Shown here: positions 16,781 through 25,454 of the stretch, one piece after another
Layout of the letters: every line of letters starts with the position of its first letter
Position numbering within the stretch: position 1 is the first letter of the stretch
Assembly (NCBI GenBank): GCA_017305195.1
Contig: JAFKMU010000035.1
Span: 124,001-188,000, forward strand
DNA from: Verrucomicrobiota bacterium
GTDB taxonomy: Bacteria > Verrucomicrobiota > Verrucomicrobiia > Chthoniobacterales > Terrimicrobiaceae
Reading direction: 5' to 3'
Length of the DNA stretch: 64,000 nt
Translations under genes and position numbers: made by a program
The notes under the pieces: model-generated
Databases searched by the model: none
Told to the model about the DNA's origin: nothing
What the model saw: only the letters and a program-made list of their open reading frames with translations

Positions 16781-18018
16781 GCGGGGACCTGGGCCATTTC
16801 GGCGGAAGGGGTCGAGTGCGCCCGCAGAGCCATCCTGAGATCTGCCGATGGATACTGGCCAGGGACGATTCGCCGGGGACGAATGCTCCAGGGAAGACCC
16901 TGCTCGGTGAACGTGGCGCCATCGAGGACTCGCCCGAGGGCGGACTCGATATCTGCGATATGAAAGATGGTATTGGGCTCCTCTGTCCACGTCGTCACGT
17001 GAGGAGCCGGGATGTTGTGAATGCCGCCGGAGGACGGCCACATCGCCCCGACGATGTCCAGGAAGGGAATGCAGTCTTCCATGGTGGTGAAGAAGCGCTC
17101 GCCAGATCGCACGCCCCGGGCAAAATTCCGGAGATTCACATCCAGCACCACGGGGTTTTCGGTGTCCGGGCCGACGAGGGTGGAGTGCACTGTTGTGCGG
17201 TCGACGGTAATGGCCGCGCTTCCCCTCGTGCCGATGAGACGGATCTCCACGTTGGTTCGGTGGCGGCAGGCATGGGTCAGGCCGATGCAGAACTCTACAT
17301 CGTTTTGAAATTCACCGCGGAGGCAGCATGTATCATAGGCTTCGATGGGCCGGGCGCGATAGAGTTCGGCTTCCAGCCAGCGCAGGTCGGCATGAGCGAT
17401 GGTCCCGGTATTTGCGAGGAAGCTGGGGAGATGCACGTAATGGCTCAAGGCATTGGTGGCCGGTCCGTCGAAGACCGGCTCGGAGTTCATGGAGAGCTTC
17501 CCCGCCCAGTTGCTCCGCTGGTAGTACCACGATGGCCGGGGCCAGCTGGCAGTCACCCGGATGCTCAGGAGTTCGCCCAAGGCCCCCTGCATGAGACGCT
17601 CCTTGGAGGCGCGCATGACCGGGTGTGAGACGCCGATGAAGCCGACGGCAGTACGCTGGTGGGCATCCAGGGCGATCAGGTCCTGGAGATCCGAGGACAG
17701 GATGACGGGAGGCTTTTCCAAATAGACGAAAAGCCCTCGCTGGAGCGCGTCGATCGCCATTCTTTTGTGCAGGGGAATCGGGGTGCAGATGATGATGGCC
17801 TCCAGTCCGGACTCCAGGTCGAGCATGTCCCGGTAGTCGTTGTAGCAGGAGACTCCCTGGTCGCGCAGCGGAGCCAGCATCTCCTCATGGCGGCTGTGCG
17901 CCGGATCTGCGACTGCGAGGAGCTCTACTGTCCGGTCTTGACGAAGTCGCTGCAAACTTCGGATGTGATTGGCGCCGAAGCCGCCAATCCCAACAAGACC
18001 TAGCCTGACTGGATTCAT
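16777..18018 (-). CDS. Gfo/Idh/MocA family oxidoreductase (second paralogue)
   Basis: The 413-residue product starts with VRLGLVGIGGFGANHIRSL, a Rossmann motif, then AIIICTPIPLHK and YLEKPPVILS with the family Lys. It is larger than the paralogue at 10017 because of a longer C-terminal region after IDVT-like sheet segments. It is the first gene of the minus operon Gfo/Idh, dehydratase, SGNH hydrolase, esterase, and is divergent from the GntR/LacI regulator across a 112-bp region. Substrate is unknown. Confidence 0.9.
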   Translation of the reverse strand: MNPVRLGLVGIGGFGANHIRSLQRLRQDRTVELLAVADPAHSRHEEMLAPLRDQGVSCYNDYRDMLDLESGLEAIIICTPIPLHKRMAIDALQRGLFVYLEKPPVILSSDLQDLIALDAHQRTAVGFIGVSHPVMRASKERLMQGALGELLSIRVTASWPRPSWYYQRSNWAGKLSMNSEPVFDGPATNALSHYVHLPSFLANTGTIAHADLRWLEAELYRARPIEAYDTCCLRGEFQNDVEFCIGLTHACRHRTNVEIRLIGTRGSAAITVDRTTVHSTLVGPDTENPVVLDVNLRNFARGVRSGERFFTTMEDCIPFLDIVGAMWPSSGGIHNIPAPHVTTWTEEPNTIFHIADIESALGRVLDGATFTEQGLPWSIRPRRIVPGQYPSADLRMALRAHSTPSAEMAQVPA

Positions 18019-18130
18019 GCAGTCATCTTCCGTGCCGGGCGCTTATTCAGAAGTCCTCTTCGCTTGTCAGTTCTCCAAACTTGTCGCTGGACATGGCGGA
18101 ATCGTTGAATTCTTATTCTTATATTCCCTC
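18019..18130. promoter_or_regulatory. divergent promoter region with a half operator
   Basis: This 112-bp spacer separates the Gfo/Idh operon from the regulator gene. It contains CTTGTCAG at 18063-18070, identical to the left half of the palindrome found at 20158, but the expected right half is only partly kept (CAAACT instead of CTGACA). A second CTTGTC occurs at 18080-18085 in the same direction. Autoregulation through a weak site is possible. Confidence 0.35.
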
Positions 18131-19207
18131 ATGGACCCGATTCCTCGCCGGTATTCTTTAGTGGCTCAAGTTGGCGATATCTTGCAGGAGGAAATCAGAA
18201 GCGGGTTGATGCGAGATGCGCTTCCGTCTGAACTGGACCTTGCTCGGCGTTTTCAGGTGAGCAGGCCGACGATACGCGATGCGCTGGAGATCTTGCGAAA
18301 GGCCGGGTTGATTGAATCCTCCCGCGGGCAGAACCATCGGATCGTTCCGCAAAAGGTGAGCGCCGAGGTGCAGAGCGAGACGAGGGGCGTGACCGTGCTG
18401 GGTTTTGCTCCCCTCGATGAGCTGTCCCCCTTTTCCCTCTCCCTGATGAGCCAGATCCAGCTCGCGGCGGGGTCCAAGTACGAGGTAAGGATCGTCTCCA
18501 ACTCCAACATCACCACCCCGGCCGCCCTGCGGGAGCTGACCTCTCGGGAAAAGCAGCGGTGCTGGGTGTTGATCGGGCCGCCGGCGGATGTCCTCCAGTG
18601 GTTTGAAGCCAGCCGCCTGCCCTGTCTGGCCCTGGCTCCGAGCATACGCTCCTCAGTCGTCCCCGTTCTCGCCATGGACATGCAGTCTGTGATGATGCAT
18701 TCCTTTTCGCTGGCCAAACAGCGAGGTTATTCGGGGCCGTATTTGCTGATCCCGGCGAACCGGCAGACCTCCGAGACGGCGCGTTTCTTTGGGGAGGTCC
18801 AGCAAAAGTATCCGCAAAGAGATTCTGCCATCTTTTCGCACGATACGACGATGAATGGCGTGCGCCGCGCGGTGGAAAAGATCATGCGGAGCAAGCGGGG
18901 AGACGAGCAGCCGCCCTTGATTCTCGTGGTACGGCCTAAGCACGCGCTCATGACGCTTTCGGTCCTGCGGGCGCAGGATCTCAAACCCGGTGCGCATTAT
19001 GGGCTGATCTCCATTGGCCGGGAAAACTACATCGACTACGTGATTCCCACGATGGCCTGCTACACGATCAAGAAGCAGCGGCTCTTCAAGAAATTCCTGA
19101 GAATGCTCTCCGAGATCCTGGACAGCGGGTACACCCGGCCGGGTTTGTTTTCCGTGATCGCGGACTTTTATGAAGGCGAGACCTTTCCCCGCCTCGGAGG
19201 TCAGTGA
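18131..19207 (+). CDS. GntR-type regulator with LacI/periplasmic-binding-like effector domain (AraR-like)
   Basis: The 358-residue protein has an N-terminal GntR winged helix (about 5-75): VGDILQEEIRSG, LPSELDLARRFQVSRPTIR and LRKAGLIESSRGQN. The rest resembles a LacI/GalR sugar-binding domain, as in AraR, with about the same total length. The ATG at 18131 follows a short AT-rich stretch and gives the classical N-terminus; the longer frame from 17969 overlaps the divergent gene. It sits centrally in the carbohydrate island, and AraR-like proteins bind short palindromes with TTGT/ACAA ends, so it is the best candidate to bind the shared palindromes at 11902, 20158 and 28740. Confidence 0.9.
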   Translation: MDPIPRRYSLVAQVGDILQEEIRSGLMRDALPSELDLARRFQVSRPTIRDALEILRKAGLIESSRGQNHRIVPQKVSAEVQSETRGVTVLGFAPLDELSPFSLSLMSQIQLAAGSKYEVRIVSNSNITTPAALRELTSREKQRCWVLIGPPADVLQWFEASRLPCLALAPSIRSSVVPVLAMDMQSVMMHSFSLAKQRGYSGPYLLIPANRQTSETARFFGEVQQKYPQRDSAIFSHDTTMNGVRRAVEKIMRSKRGDEQPPLILVVRPKHALMTLSVLRAQDLKPGAHYGLISIGRENYIDYVIPTMACYTIKKQRLFKKFLRMLSEILDSGYTRPGLFSVIADFYEGETFPRLGGQ

Positions 19208-20106
19208 TTCTCCGGCTGCGGCGATGCGCCGGTCCATCCCTTGAGACGCAGCCACGATTCAAAGGTGAGCTGCGGCTCCCAGCCCAGAAGCAGCCGCGCG
19301 CGGCGGATCGAGCAGACGGACGAGAACTGGGCTGCGGTCACCGGGAGTCCCTCCCGCTGGAGGATCGCGATGGCGCCCGGGTAGTAGCGTTCCACCACCA
19401 CCTCGGGGTTGAGCAGACCCTCGGCAATATCCGGCTGACGAAACGGGGACGACGGCGCCACGATGATCGCTTCGCCTTGGAAGCCCGATTTCTCCACCGC
19501 AAGGTAGGCGGCCCGGGCGGCATCGGAGGCCGAGATGGCGAGATTGAGGAGCTTCGGACCGAGCGCGGCATCGTCGAGATACCCAAAGGCTCCGAGCCTC
19601 AGAGAGACGACGGAGAGGCCGTAGACCCGGGCTATTTCCTCGCCGAGGATCTCCATGGTTCGCTTGCTGATGCTATAGGCGGTATCGCCGCGGGGAGGGA
19701 GCGACTCCTCCAGGATCATCGAGCCGGAAGCGCGTTGCGTGTAGCCGCAATGCACCTGCAACGTGGAGGAAAGGCAGACGCGATTCAGCCCGACGGAATG
19801 CGCGGCGGAGAGGAGCCTGCCGACCTGGGTCACATTGATATCCAAAAAGTCGCCCAGAGTATGGGTCTTCAGGTGGGAGCCATGCAGGCCGGAGGTGTGG
19901 ATGAAACCCTGGCATCCCTGCATGAGCTCGGTCATGGCGGGAATGTCCGCCGTATCGAGCTTAAGGGAGGTGACACCGGGAGGCAGGGGCTGGGCGTCGG
20001 GCCAGCCGCTACGGCTGACACCGATGATCTCGTGGCCTCGTTCGGCGGCGAGCCGGGCGATGGCGATGCCAAATCGGCCGTTGATTCCGGTGACAAGGAT
20101 CTTCAT
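19201..20106 (-). CDS. NAD-dependent epimerase/dehydratase family protein
   Basis: This 301-residue extended SDR starts MKILVTGINGRFGIAIARL (Rossmann motif TGINGRFG) and has the catalytic YSISKRT pair in the middle (TAYSISKRTMEIL). It resembles uronate dehydrogenase-like and nucleotide-sugar epimerase-like members; specificity cannot be read. The stop overlaps the 3' end of the regulator gene by seven bases in convergent orientation. It is divergent from the PL26-like gene, with the palindrome at 20158 between them, so both are likely co-regulated. Confidence 0.85.
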   Translation of the reverse strand: MKILVTGINGRFGIAIARLAAERGHEIIGVSRSGWPDAQPLPPGVTSLKLDTADIPAMTELMQGCQGFIHTSGLHGSHLKTHTLGDFLDINVTQVGRLLSAAHSVGLNRVCLSSTLQVHCGYTQRASGSMILEESLPPRGDTAYSISKRTMEILGEEIARVYGLSVVSLRLGAFGYLDDAALGPKLLNLAISASDAARAAYLAVEKSGFQGEAIIVAPSSPFRQPDIAEGLLNPEVVVERYYPGAIAILQREGLPVTAAQFSSVCSIRRARLLLGWEPQLTFESWLRLKGWTGASPQPENH

Positions 20107-20157
20107 TTGGTCGGGAGGATAGCGGGGATGTCGGGCTTTTCGGCAGGAGAATTGAGA

Positions 20158-20174
20158 TGTCAGAACGACTGACA
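20158..20174. promoter_or_regulatory. palindromic operator candidate, site 2
   Basis: TGTCAG-N5-CTGACA is a perfect 6+6 palindrome in the 85-bp region between the divergent epimerase and PL26-like genes. It lies 18 bp before the ATG at 20192, a position suited to repression of that gene. Confidence 0.65.
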
Positions 20175-20191
20175 GCAAGGATTGTTTCGCC

Positions 20192-23100
20192 ATGAACGCC
20201 GTCATCAAGCAAGCAGGAACGATGAGACGATTTCCCCTGGTGGTGCTAGGCGTGGTGGCGGGCGTGCTCGGGGCGCGGGCCGAGTTCCTCCAGCAGATCC
20301 GCCCGGCGCAGCTCACGCCAGCCGAGGAGGCGTCGCTCGCAGACCGCTCGGGGAAGCTCAGCCAGCTCCCGCTCAAGTTCACCCCCTACGACACGCAACG
20401 GGCGCAGATCCCGTTCCGAAGGGAGATCCTCGCGGACCGGCAGGTGTATTTTTCCGATGATCCCGTCGGCCAGGTGCTGATCTATTGCCTCACTCCGCTG
20501 CCGGGGAATCCCGTGGCTGGCGCGGTGCGGCTGGAGCTGAAGTCGGATGGCAAGATCGTTGACCGCCAGGAGGTGAAGGCCGAGCACAAGTTCTCCGCGC
20601 TCATTCACATCGATAAGCTGCCCGTCGGCACTTATGAAATGACCGGCGAGTTCGAGGCGGGTGGCGAGGTTTGGACTCTTCGCCCCGCGCAGTTTACCAG
20701 GAGCTCATCAAGGCGAAACACCATGCCCATCCCGGACGACGGGATTCCGCTCATCCTGCAACCAGCGCCCGAGACAGGGCGGCAGACCAGCCCGATCATC
20801 ACGGGCATTCCCATTCCGCGCCACCAGGCACAGAGCCCGGAGGAGTTTACGCTGCTCGAGAATGGCAGGCCGGTCGATGCGCAGTTCACCCAGCGTGCGA
20901 CATGGTATCCCGGCCAGCAGGTGAAATGGCTCGGGCTGAGTTTCCTCGCCCGCTACGACGGCGGTCGACCGGCGGAGTACCGGGTGGTGCGAAAGAAGGT
21001 GCCGCCCGCCACCTCGCCGCTCGCCGTCACAGAGACAGGCACGGAGATCGCGGTAAGCACGGGTGCGATCACTTTTGAAATCGGCAAGGCACCCTTCACG
21101 GGGATTCGGCTGGTCAAGCTTGCTGGCCAGGAAAAACCGCTCGTCCAGGGCGAGGGCGGCCCCTTCCTGGTCGACGAGCGGGAGGTGATTTTTCAATCCG
21201 CTCTCGACGAGACAGCGGAGGTGCGGGTCGAGGAGCAAGGGCCGGTGCGCGCGACGGTGCTGGCGACCGGGTGGTTGACGAATCCGCGAAACGAGCGGCT
21301 GTGCCGCTACGAGATCCGCTTTACCGCCTGGGCAGGCCAGCCCTGGATCGACGTTCATCAGCGCACGATCCTGACCTTCAACACGGATGAGAAGAAGCTC
21401 GCTCGCCTGGGATTCTCCGTGCCGGTGGTGGATGCGAAGAAATGGGCGGCCGGTCTGGATGGCTCAGCGCTCTCGGGCGAAATCCCCGCTTTGCCGCCGG
21501 TCGATCCCAAAAAGAGAAAACCGGCGATCAGCGTGCCGGTCACGACGAAATGGATCATCCAGCCACGCCCGGACCAGGTGGCGGTGGAGGACTCCTCCGG
21601 CCCCTCGACCGCGGCAAAGCGGGCCGATGGATGGGTGACCCTTTCCGGTGCGCCGGGCGCCACACAGGTCAGCGTACGAAATCTCTGGCAGTTGTTTCCC
21701 AAGGAAATCGCATGGAGCCCCGATGCCCTTGTCGTCTACCAGTGGCCCGAGCACGGGCGGGTCAGCTTTACGGAGGATGAGGAGCTCAGCGCGGATCACC
21801 TGCATCAAATCCGCTACGCCCATCAGGGCAAGTACCTCGATCTCAAGTTTCCGCAGAAGTACTTCGACGCGATGCGCCGGGTATACCCCCCGATTATCGA
21901 GAACCAGGATATCAATGCGCTTTCCGGCAACGGCATGGGCATGGCGATCACGACGGATTTCCGTCTGCAGTTTGCCCCCGCGATTCCGGACGCCACGGCG
22001 GCAGCAGCGAACCGGATGTACGCCGCCAACCTCCATGGGATATCGGACCCGGTCTGGAATGGCCTGAGCGAAGTCGAGGGCAGGTTTGCCGGAAAGCAAA
22101 AGGGAGTCACCGACTCCTGGGACGCCTTCTGGGCGCAGGCCTTCCATGGTTTCACCTCATCGGTGGATTATCTCGGAGACTACGGTATGTGGATCTGGCC
22201 CGACCTGCACAACAACTGGAGCCCTACGACGCTGCGGCCGCAGGCGCATCGCTGGTGGCTCAACAGCCATTATCAAAACCCCTGGGACTACAACTTCATG
22301 TACTTCCGCTCGGCGGATTTTCGGAACAAGGACTGGGCCAACAATGCGTCGCAGCACTTCATGGACGTGGGAACAGTCAATTACTCCGATGAAAATCGGA
22401 CGCTGCTTGGCAAGCTGCCGGGTGCAAACTATCACGTGAAGGGTTTCACACCATGGGGCTCGGCCCGGGAGGGCGAGGTGGTGGGAGACGACTATGTGGA
22501 GGTGGCCGCGCACTTCATCAACCCGGACTCCAATTTGTTTCGCTATCTGCTCTTTGGCGAGAGGAGCGGACTGAATCTCGCGAGAAAGTGGTTTGAGTCC
22601 CTCGGCCGGGTGACGTTGCCGACCGAGCGAAGCCGCGAGGTCTGTACGACGCTGGGCGAGGTGATCAGCTTTTACGAAAATACGTGGGAGCCTCAGGCCA
22701 TTGCTTATATTCACGAGCTCAGCGACGCCATGTTGAGCCGACCGTTCTCCGAGGTCCCTTCCTTTCCGGCGCATCCGTTTTTTCATGACCGCTGGGTCAT
22801 GAGATACTGGAACCTCACGGGCGACCCACGCATCCAGCAGCCTGTACTGGACGTTCTCAAGGTGGGAAACACGCTGAACTATACCCACTTTGAACTGGCC
22901 GCGCTTGCCTGGCGCTGGACGGGGGATGTGGCGTATCTGAAAATGTTTCTGCCCAAGGCCTCGCCAACGTTTGGAAAGATCTATCGCAACCCTGGCGACC
23001 CGCTGGATGGATTCGGCGAGCGCATCTTCAAACCGACACACAGCCAGACGCAGCTCGTTCCCTATTATTTGCAGACCTTGATCGATGCAGGTCTGAAATA

Positions 23101-23518
23101 TCCCGAGACCGAGCTCAAGCCGGCATCGATCGATAAGGCCACAGCGGTGCCCAGGCTGGACAGGATGATTAATCTCGGTTCCTCCACTGCGCTGCTCAAG
23201 GTCGACGGGGCTGGTCCGTTGAGCCTGAAGGTTGAGGCGACTTACAACGGCAGGACGTGGGAAAAGCGGGGTACCGTCGGCAATGTAGAGGTTTATGACG
23301 CTCGGAATCAACTTGCCGGCAGTGCCTCGGTGCTGGCCGGAGCTCGGAACGTCAGCGCGGTGATCGCACTCGATCCGGCAAAATCTCCGGCTCCATGGAC
23401 GCTCGTCGTGCGGGGCGAGGCGCGGATTGGATGGAGTGGCGACGCGAAATCCGTAACTCTGGAGCCTACCGCCGGGGGTGAGACAGAGCAGGAAACAGAC
23501 GACGCTGCTTCAGACTGA
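20192..23518 (+). CDS. secreted PL26/YetA-like RIFT-barrel protein, possible rhamnogalacturonan exolyase
   Basis: The 1108-residue protein has an N-terminal signal peptide; the ATG at 20222 (MRRFPLVVLGVVAGVLGARA) gives a cleaner signal than the ATG at 20192, and both have purine-rich upstream bases. The body resembles the PcRGLX/YetA group: an N-terminal barrel-like region (FTLLENGRPVDAQFTQR, GQQVKWLGLSFLA, STGAITFEIGKAPFTG), then a large central part with many aromatic residues (DYGMWIWPDLHNNW, RWWLNSHYQNPWDYNFMYFR) and a beta-rich C-terminus. PL26 members cleave rhamnogalacturonan I from the end. The family call is from memory of motifs and architecture, so moderate. Export, and the shared operator with catabolic operons, fit a polysaccharide-degrading role. 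Confidence 0.65.
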   Translation: MNAVIKQAGTMRRFPLVVLGVVAGVLGARAEFLQQIRPAQLTPAEEASLADRSGKLSQLPLKFTPYDTQRAQIPFRREILADRQVYFSDDPVGQVLIYCLTPLPGNPVAGAVRLELKSDGKIVDRQEVKAEHKFSALIHIDKLPVGTYEMTGEFEAGGEVWTLRPAQFTRSSSRRNTMPIPDDGIPLILQPAPETGRQTSPIITGIPIPRHQAQSPEEFTLLENGRPVDAQFTQRATWYPGQQVKWLGLSFLARYDGGRPAEYRVVRKKVPPATSPLAVTETGTEIAVSTGAITFEIGKAPFTGIRLVKLAGQEKPLVQGEGGPFLVDEREVIFQSALDETAEVRVEEQGPVRATVLATGWLTNPRNERLCRYEIRFTAWAGQPWIDVHQRTILTFNTDEKKLARLGFSVPVVDAKKWAAGLDGSALSGEIPALPPVDPKKRKPAISVPVTTKWIIQPRPDQVAVEDSSGPSTAAKRADGWVTLSGAPGATQVSVRNLWQLFPKEIAWSPDALVVYQWPEHGRVSFTEDEELSADHLHQIRYAHQGKYLDLKFPQKYFDAMRRVYPPIIENQDINALSGNGMGMAITTDFRLQFAPAIPDATAAAANRMYAANLHGISDPVWNGLSEVEGRFAGKQKGVTDSWDAFWAQAFHGFTSSVDYLGDYGMWIWPDLHNNWSPTTLRPQAHRWWLNSHYQNPWDYNFMYFRSADFRNKDWANNASQHFMDVGTVNYSDENRTLLGKLPGANYHVKGFTPWGSAREGEVVGDDYVEVAAHFINPDSNLFRYLLFGERSGLNLARKWFESLGRVTLPTERSREVCTTLGEVISFYENTWEPQAIAYIHELSDAMLSRPFSEVPSFPAHPFFHDRWVMRYWNLTGDPRIQQPVLDVLKVGNTLNYTHFELAALAWRWTGDVAYLKMFLPKASPTFGKIYRNPGDPLDGFGERIFKPTHSQTQLVPYYLQTLIDAGLKYPETELKPASIDKATAVPRLDRMINLGSSTALLKVDGAGPLSLKVEATYNGRTWEKRGTVGNVEVYDARNQLAGSASVLAGARNVSAVIALDPAKSPAPWTLVVRGEARIGWSGDAKSVTLEPTAGGETEQETDDAASD

Positions 23519-23521
23519 GCA

Positions 23522-23566
23522 GAGCGCCGGTCTCGTACCAGCGCTCCTGATCTCAGGACGGAGATC
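23522..23566. terminator. tandem hairpins between convergent genes
   Basis: Two inverted repeats follow the PL26-like gene: GAGCGC..GCGCTC (23522-23546, with an additional GGT/ACC inner match) and GATCTC-N6-GAGATC (23549-23566). They occupy the gap between two convergent genes and probably end transcription from both; no strong T run is present. Confidence 0.5.
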
Positions 23567-23588
23567 CTGCAGCTTTTCTGAAACCGTC

Positions 23589-25454
23589 CTAAAGCTCCAG
23601 GGCGACCGGCCCGGAAGGAAACTGAATCGTCAGCCTCCGGCCGGTGAGGTGTACGGTGGGCGATGGCTGACCTTGCGGAAGCGGGATCAGGATGGTGGCA
23701 AACTCGCTCAGCGCGCTTTCCGCGCGGACGCGCAAACGCGGGCGCCCAAACCCGTCCTCACCGAAGGTCTGGAAGGTTTCGTCGCGGAGGTTGAAAACGA
23801 AGACGTGGCAGTCGAGCGTCTTCGTATGAATGATCCCGCCCGTGGCGTGAATCGACCAGCGGTTGTCGGGATGGGTATGCCAGAGGATCTCGGTGACAAA
23901 TGTGCCGCCATCGCGCTCATTCGTGTCCAGGATGGTCACGACGGGTGCCGATTCCAGGCGATGAAGAGTCACCTTGCGCAGGGACTGGCGCACGCGATGA
24001 TCCTTGCCCGTGGCTGAGGAGGCGTCGCCGACGGAATACGACCGGGCATCGTCCTTGCCAAACTCCAGCATCTCGCCTTCGCCCCAGCCCGGCGCCTCGA
24101 TCACCCCGCGTTGGTTGAGGCCGTCGATCAGCACGCAATTATGCGCTTCGGTCAGCCCGAACCAGCGGTTCATTTTCTGGCTCATGTCCTTTTGTTCATC
24201 GCCGTAACCGGCATCCACCAACACCCGCTCGCCACCCATAGAGAGGGCGACGTGATTTTGATCACCCTGCCGATGACAGAGGACCTCCTGCCGACCGCAG
24301 AAATGGGACACCAGGATGTCGGAGGAATCCCAGCCGGTGCGATGCGAGACCACGCCGCGGATGGGGAACACCGCGGATACAGGCCATTGCAGTTCTCCCG
24401 GCGACCGGGAGGGAATCGACTCATCCCACCAGAGCAGGAAGTTGACGTAGTCGCGAATGGCTGCGGTGTGCGCCAACTCGCCCTCGCTGATGCGCTCGGG
24501 GGCGAGGTCGAGCTGACGGGCGAGCCAGCCGATGATTTCGCCGCCGGGGAGGGCCATCCGGTGCAGGCAGCCGCTGACGCTGCCGCATTGGGCGTGGGAG
24601 TCATTGAGATTGTTGACCGTGGCCTGCCCCGGCACCAGTTCATAGGCGAGGTAGCGCGGGTGGCGCTCCAGCGAGCGATGGAGCAGCAGGTCGGGCTGCC
24701 CGGCGCGGCGGAGGATTTCGGCCACGAGAGTGAGGCTCCCCAACGTGTTCCCGGCGTAGGCTGGCCCCTCGTAGGGAGCGCCCTGCGCGTCGAAGACAAA
24801 GTACAGGTGCTTTTCCAGGCTGATCCACGCCCGGCTCACGATGGCGTCGCGGTTCGCGGCGGGAGCGAAGGCATCGAGCATCAGGGCCCAGAGGGCGGAG
24901 GCCGCCAGGCCGCGCACGCCGCGGTTGTTGGTCACGTTGGCATTGTCCTGCAGGGTAAGCGAGAGGCTGATTTGCAGAGAGTCCTCGAGGAATTTACGGA
25001 CCTTGTCCTGGTCGTCTGCGGCGAACGAATCACCGGCAAACTCAAGGACGCTCCATACGCCAAGGGCGAGAAGAAATTTGTCGTGTCCCTCGCCGTGTCG
25101 CCAGCCGGAGGTGGTCACGCCCCAGGCGAGGGATGCACTGTCGGCGAGGCCGTGGTCGATGATGGCGAGCAGCACATCGCGAGCAGCCTCGCTGAATGCT
25201 TTCTCCTGCGTGATCGCTCCGGCAAGCGAGAGGATCTGCATTGCGGGCGGAACCACAAAGATGCCTGCGCGCGACCGCCAGAAGGGCTTCTCCAGCCTCT
25301 GGTGATCAAGAAAGTGTGGCGAAGAAGGATCGAGCAGAGAGCGCGCTTGTGCGAGGTAAAGTCCGGTCAGGCGCTGAAGGGTTGGCTGGGTGATGCGGGC
25401 GCGAATCGCCTCGGCGGAAAGGTCAAGCAGGTTGACCGATGGAAAGGACGTCAT
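23589..25454 (-). CDS. heparinase II/III-like polysaccharide lyase family protein, cytoplasmic
   Basis: The 621-residue protein has an alpha-helical N-terminal half resembling the toroid of heparinase II/III and oligo-alginate lyases, and a beta-rich C-terminal half beginning around SDILVSHFCG. Family hallmarks are HRQGDQNHVALS followed by GERVLVDAGYG, and LTEAHNCVLIDG with a His. No signal peptide is seen, so it would act on imported oligosaccharides. Starting at 25454 gives MTSFPSVN and a four-base overlap with the upstream GH gene; an ATG at 25475 would add seven residues. Uronic-acid-containing oligosaccharide is the expected substrate class, the exact one unknown. Confidence 0.8.
   Translation of the reverse strand: MTSFPSVNLLDLSAEAIRARITQPTLQRLTGLYLAQARSLLDPSSPHFLDHQRLEKPFWRSRAGIFVVPPAMQILSLAGAITQEKAFSEAARDVLLAIIDHGLADSASLAWGVTTSGWRHGEGHDKFLLALGVWSVLEFAGDSFAADDQDKVRKFLEDSLQISLSLTLQDNANVTNNRGVRGLAASALWALMLDAFAPAANRDAIVSRAWISLEKHLYFVFDAQGAPYEGPAYAGNTLGSLTLVAEILRRAGQPDLLLHRSLERHPRYLAYELVPGQATVNNLNDSHAQCGSVSGCLHRMALPGGEIIGWLARQLDLAPERISEGELAHTAAIRDYVNFLLWWDESIPSRSPGELQWPVSAVFPIRGVVSHRTGWDSSDILVSHFCGRQEVLCHRQGDQNHVALSMGGERVLVDAGYGDEQKDMSQKMNRWFGLTEAHNCVLIDGLNQRGVIEAPGWGEGEMLEFGKDDARSYSVGDASSATGKDHRVRQSLRKVTLHRLESAPVVTILDTNERDGGTFVTEILWHTHPDNRWSIHATGGIIHTKTLDCHVFVFNLRDETFQTFGEDGFGRPRLRVRAESALSEFATILIPLPQGQPSPTVHLTGRRLTIQFPSGPVALEL

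Noticed and set aside
17969-18130. Longer N-terminus of the GntR/LacI regulator
   Set aside because: It would overlap the divergent Gfo/Idh gene and precedes the usual GntR start without domain support.
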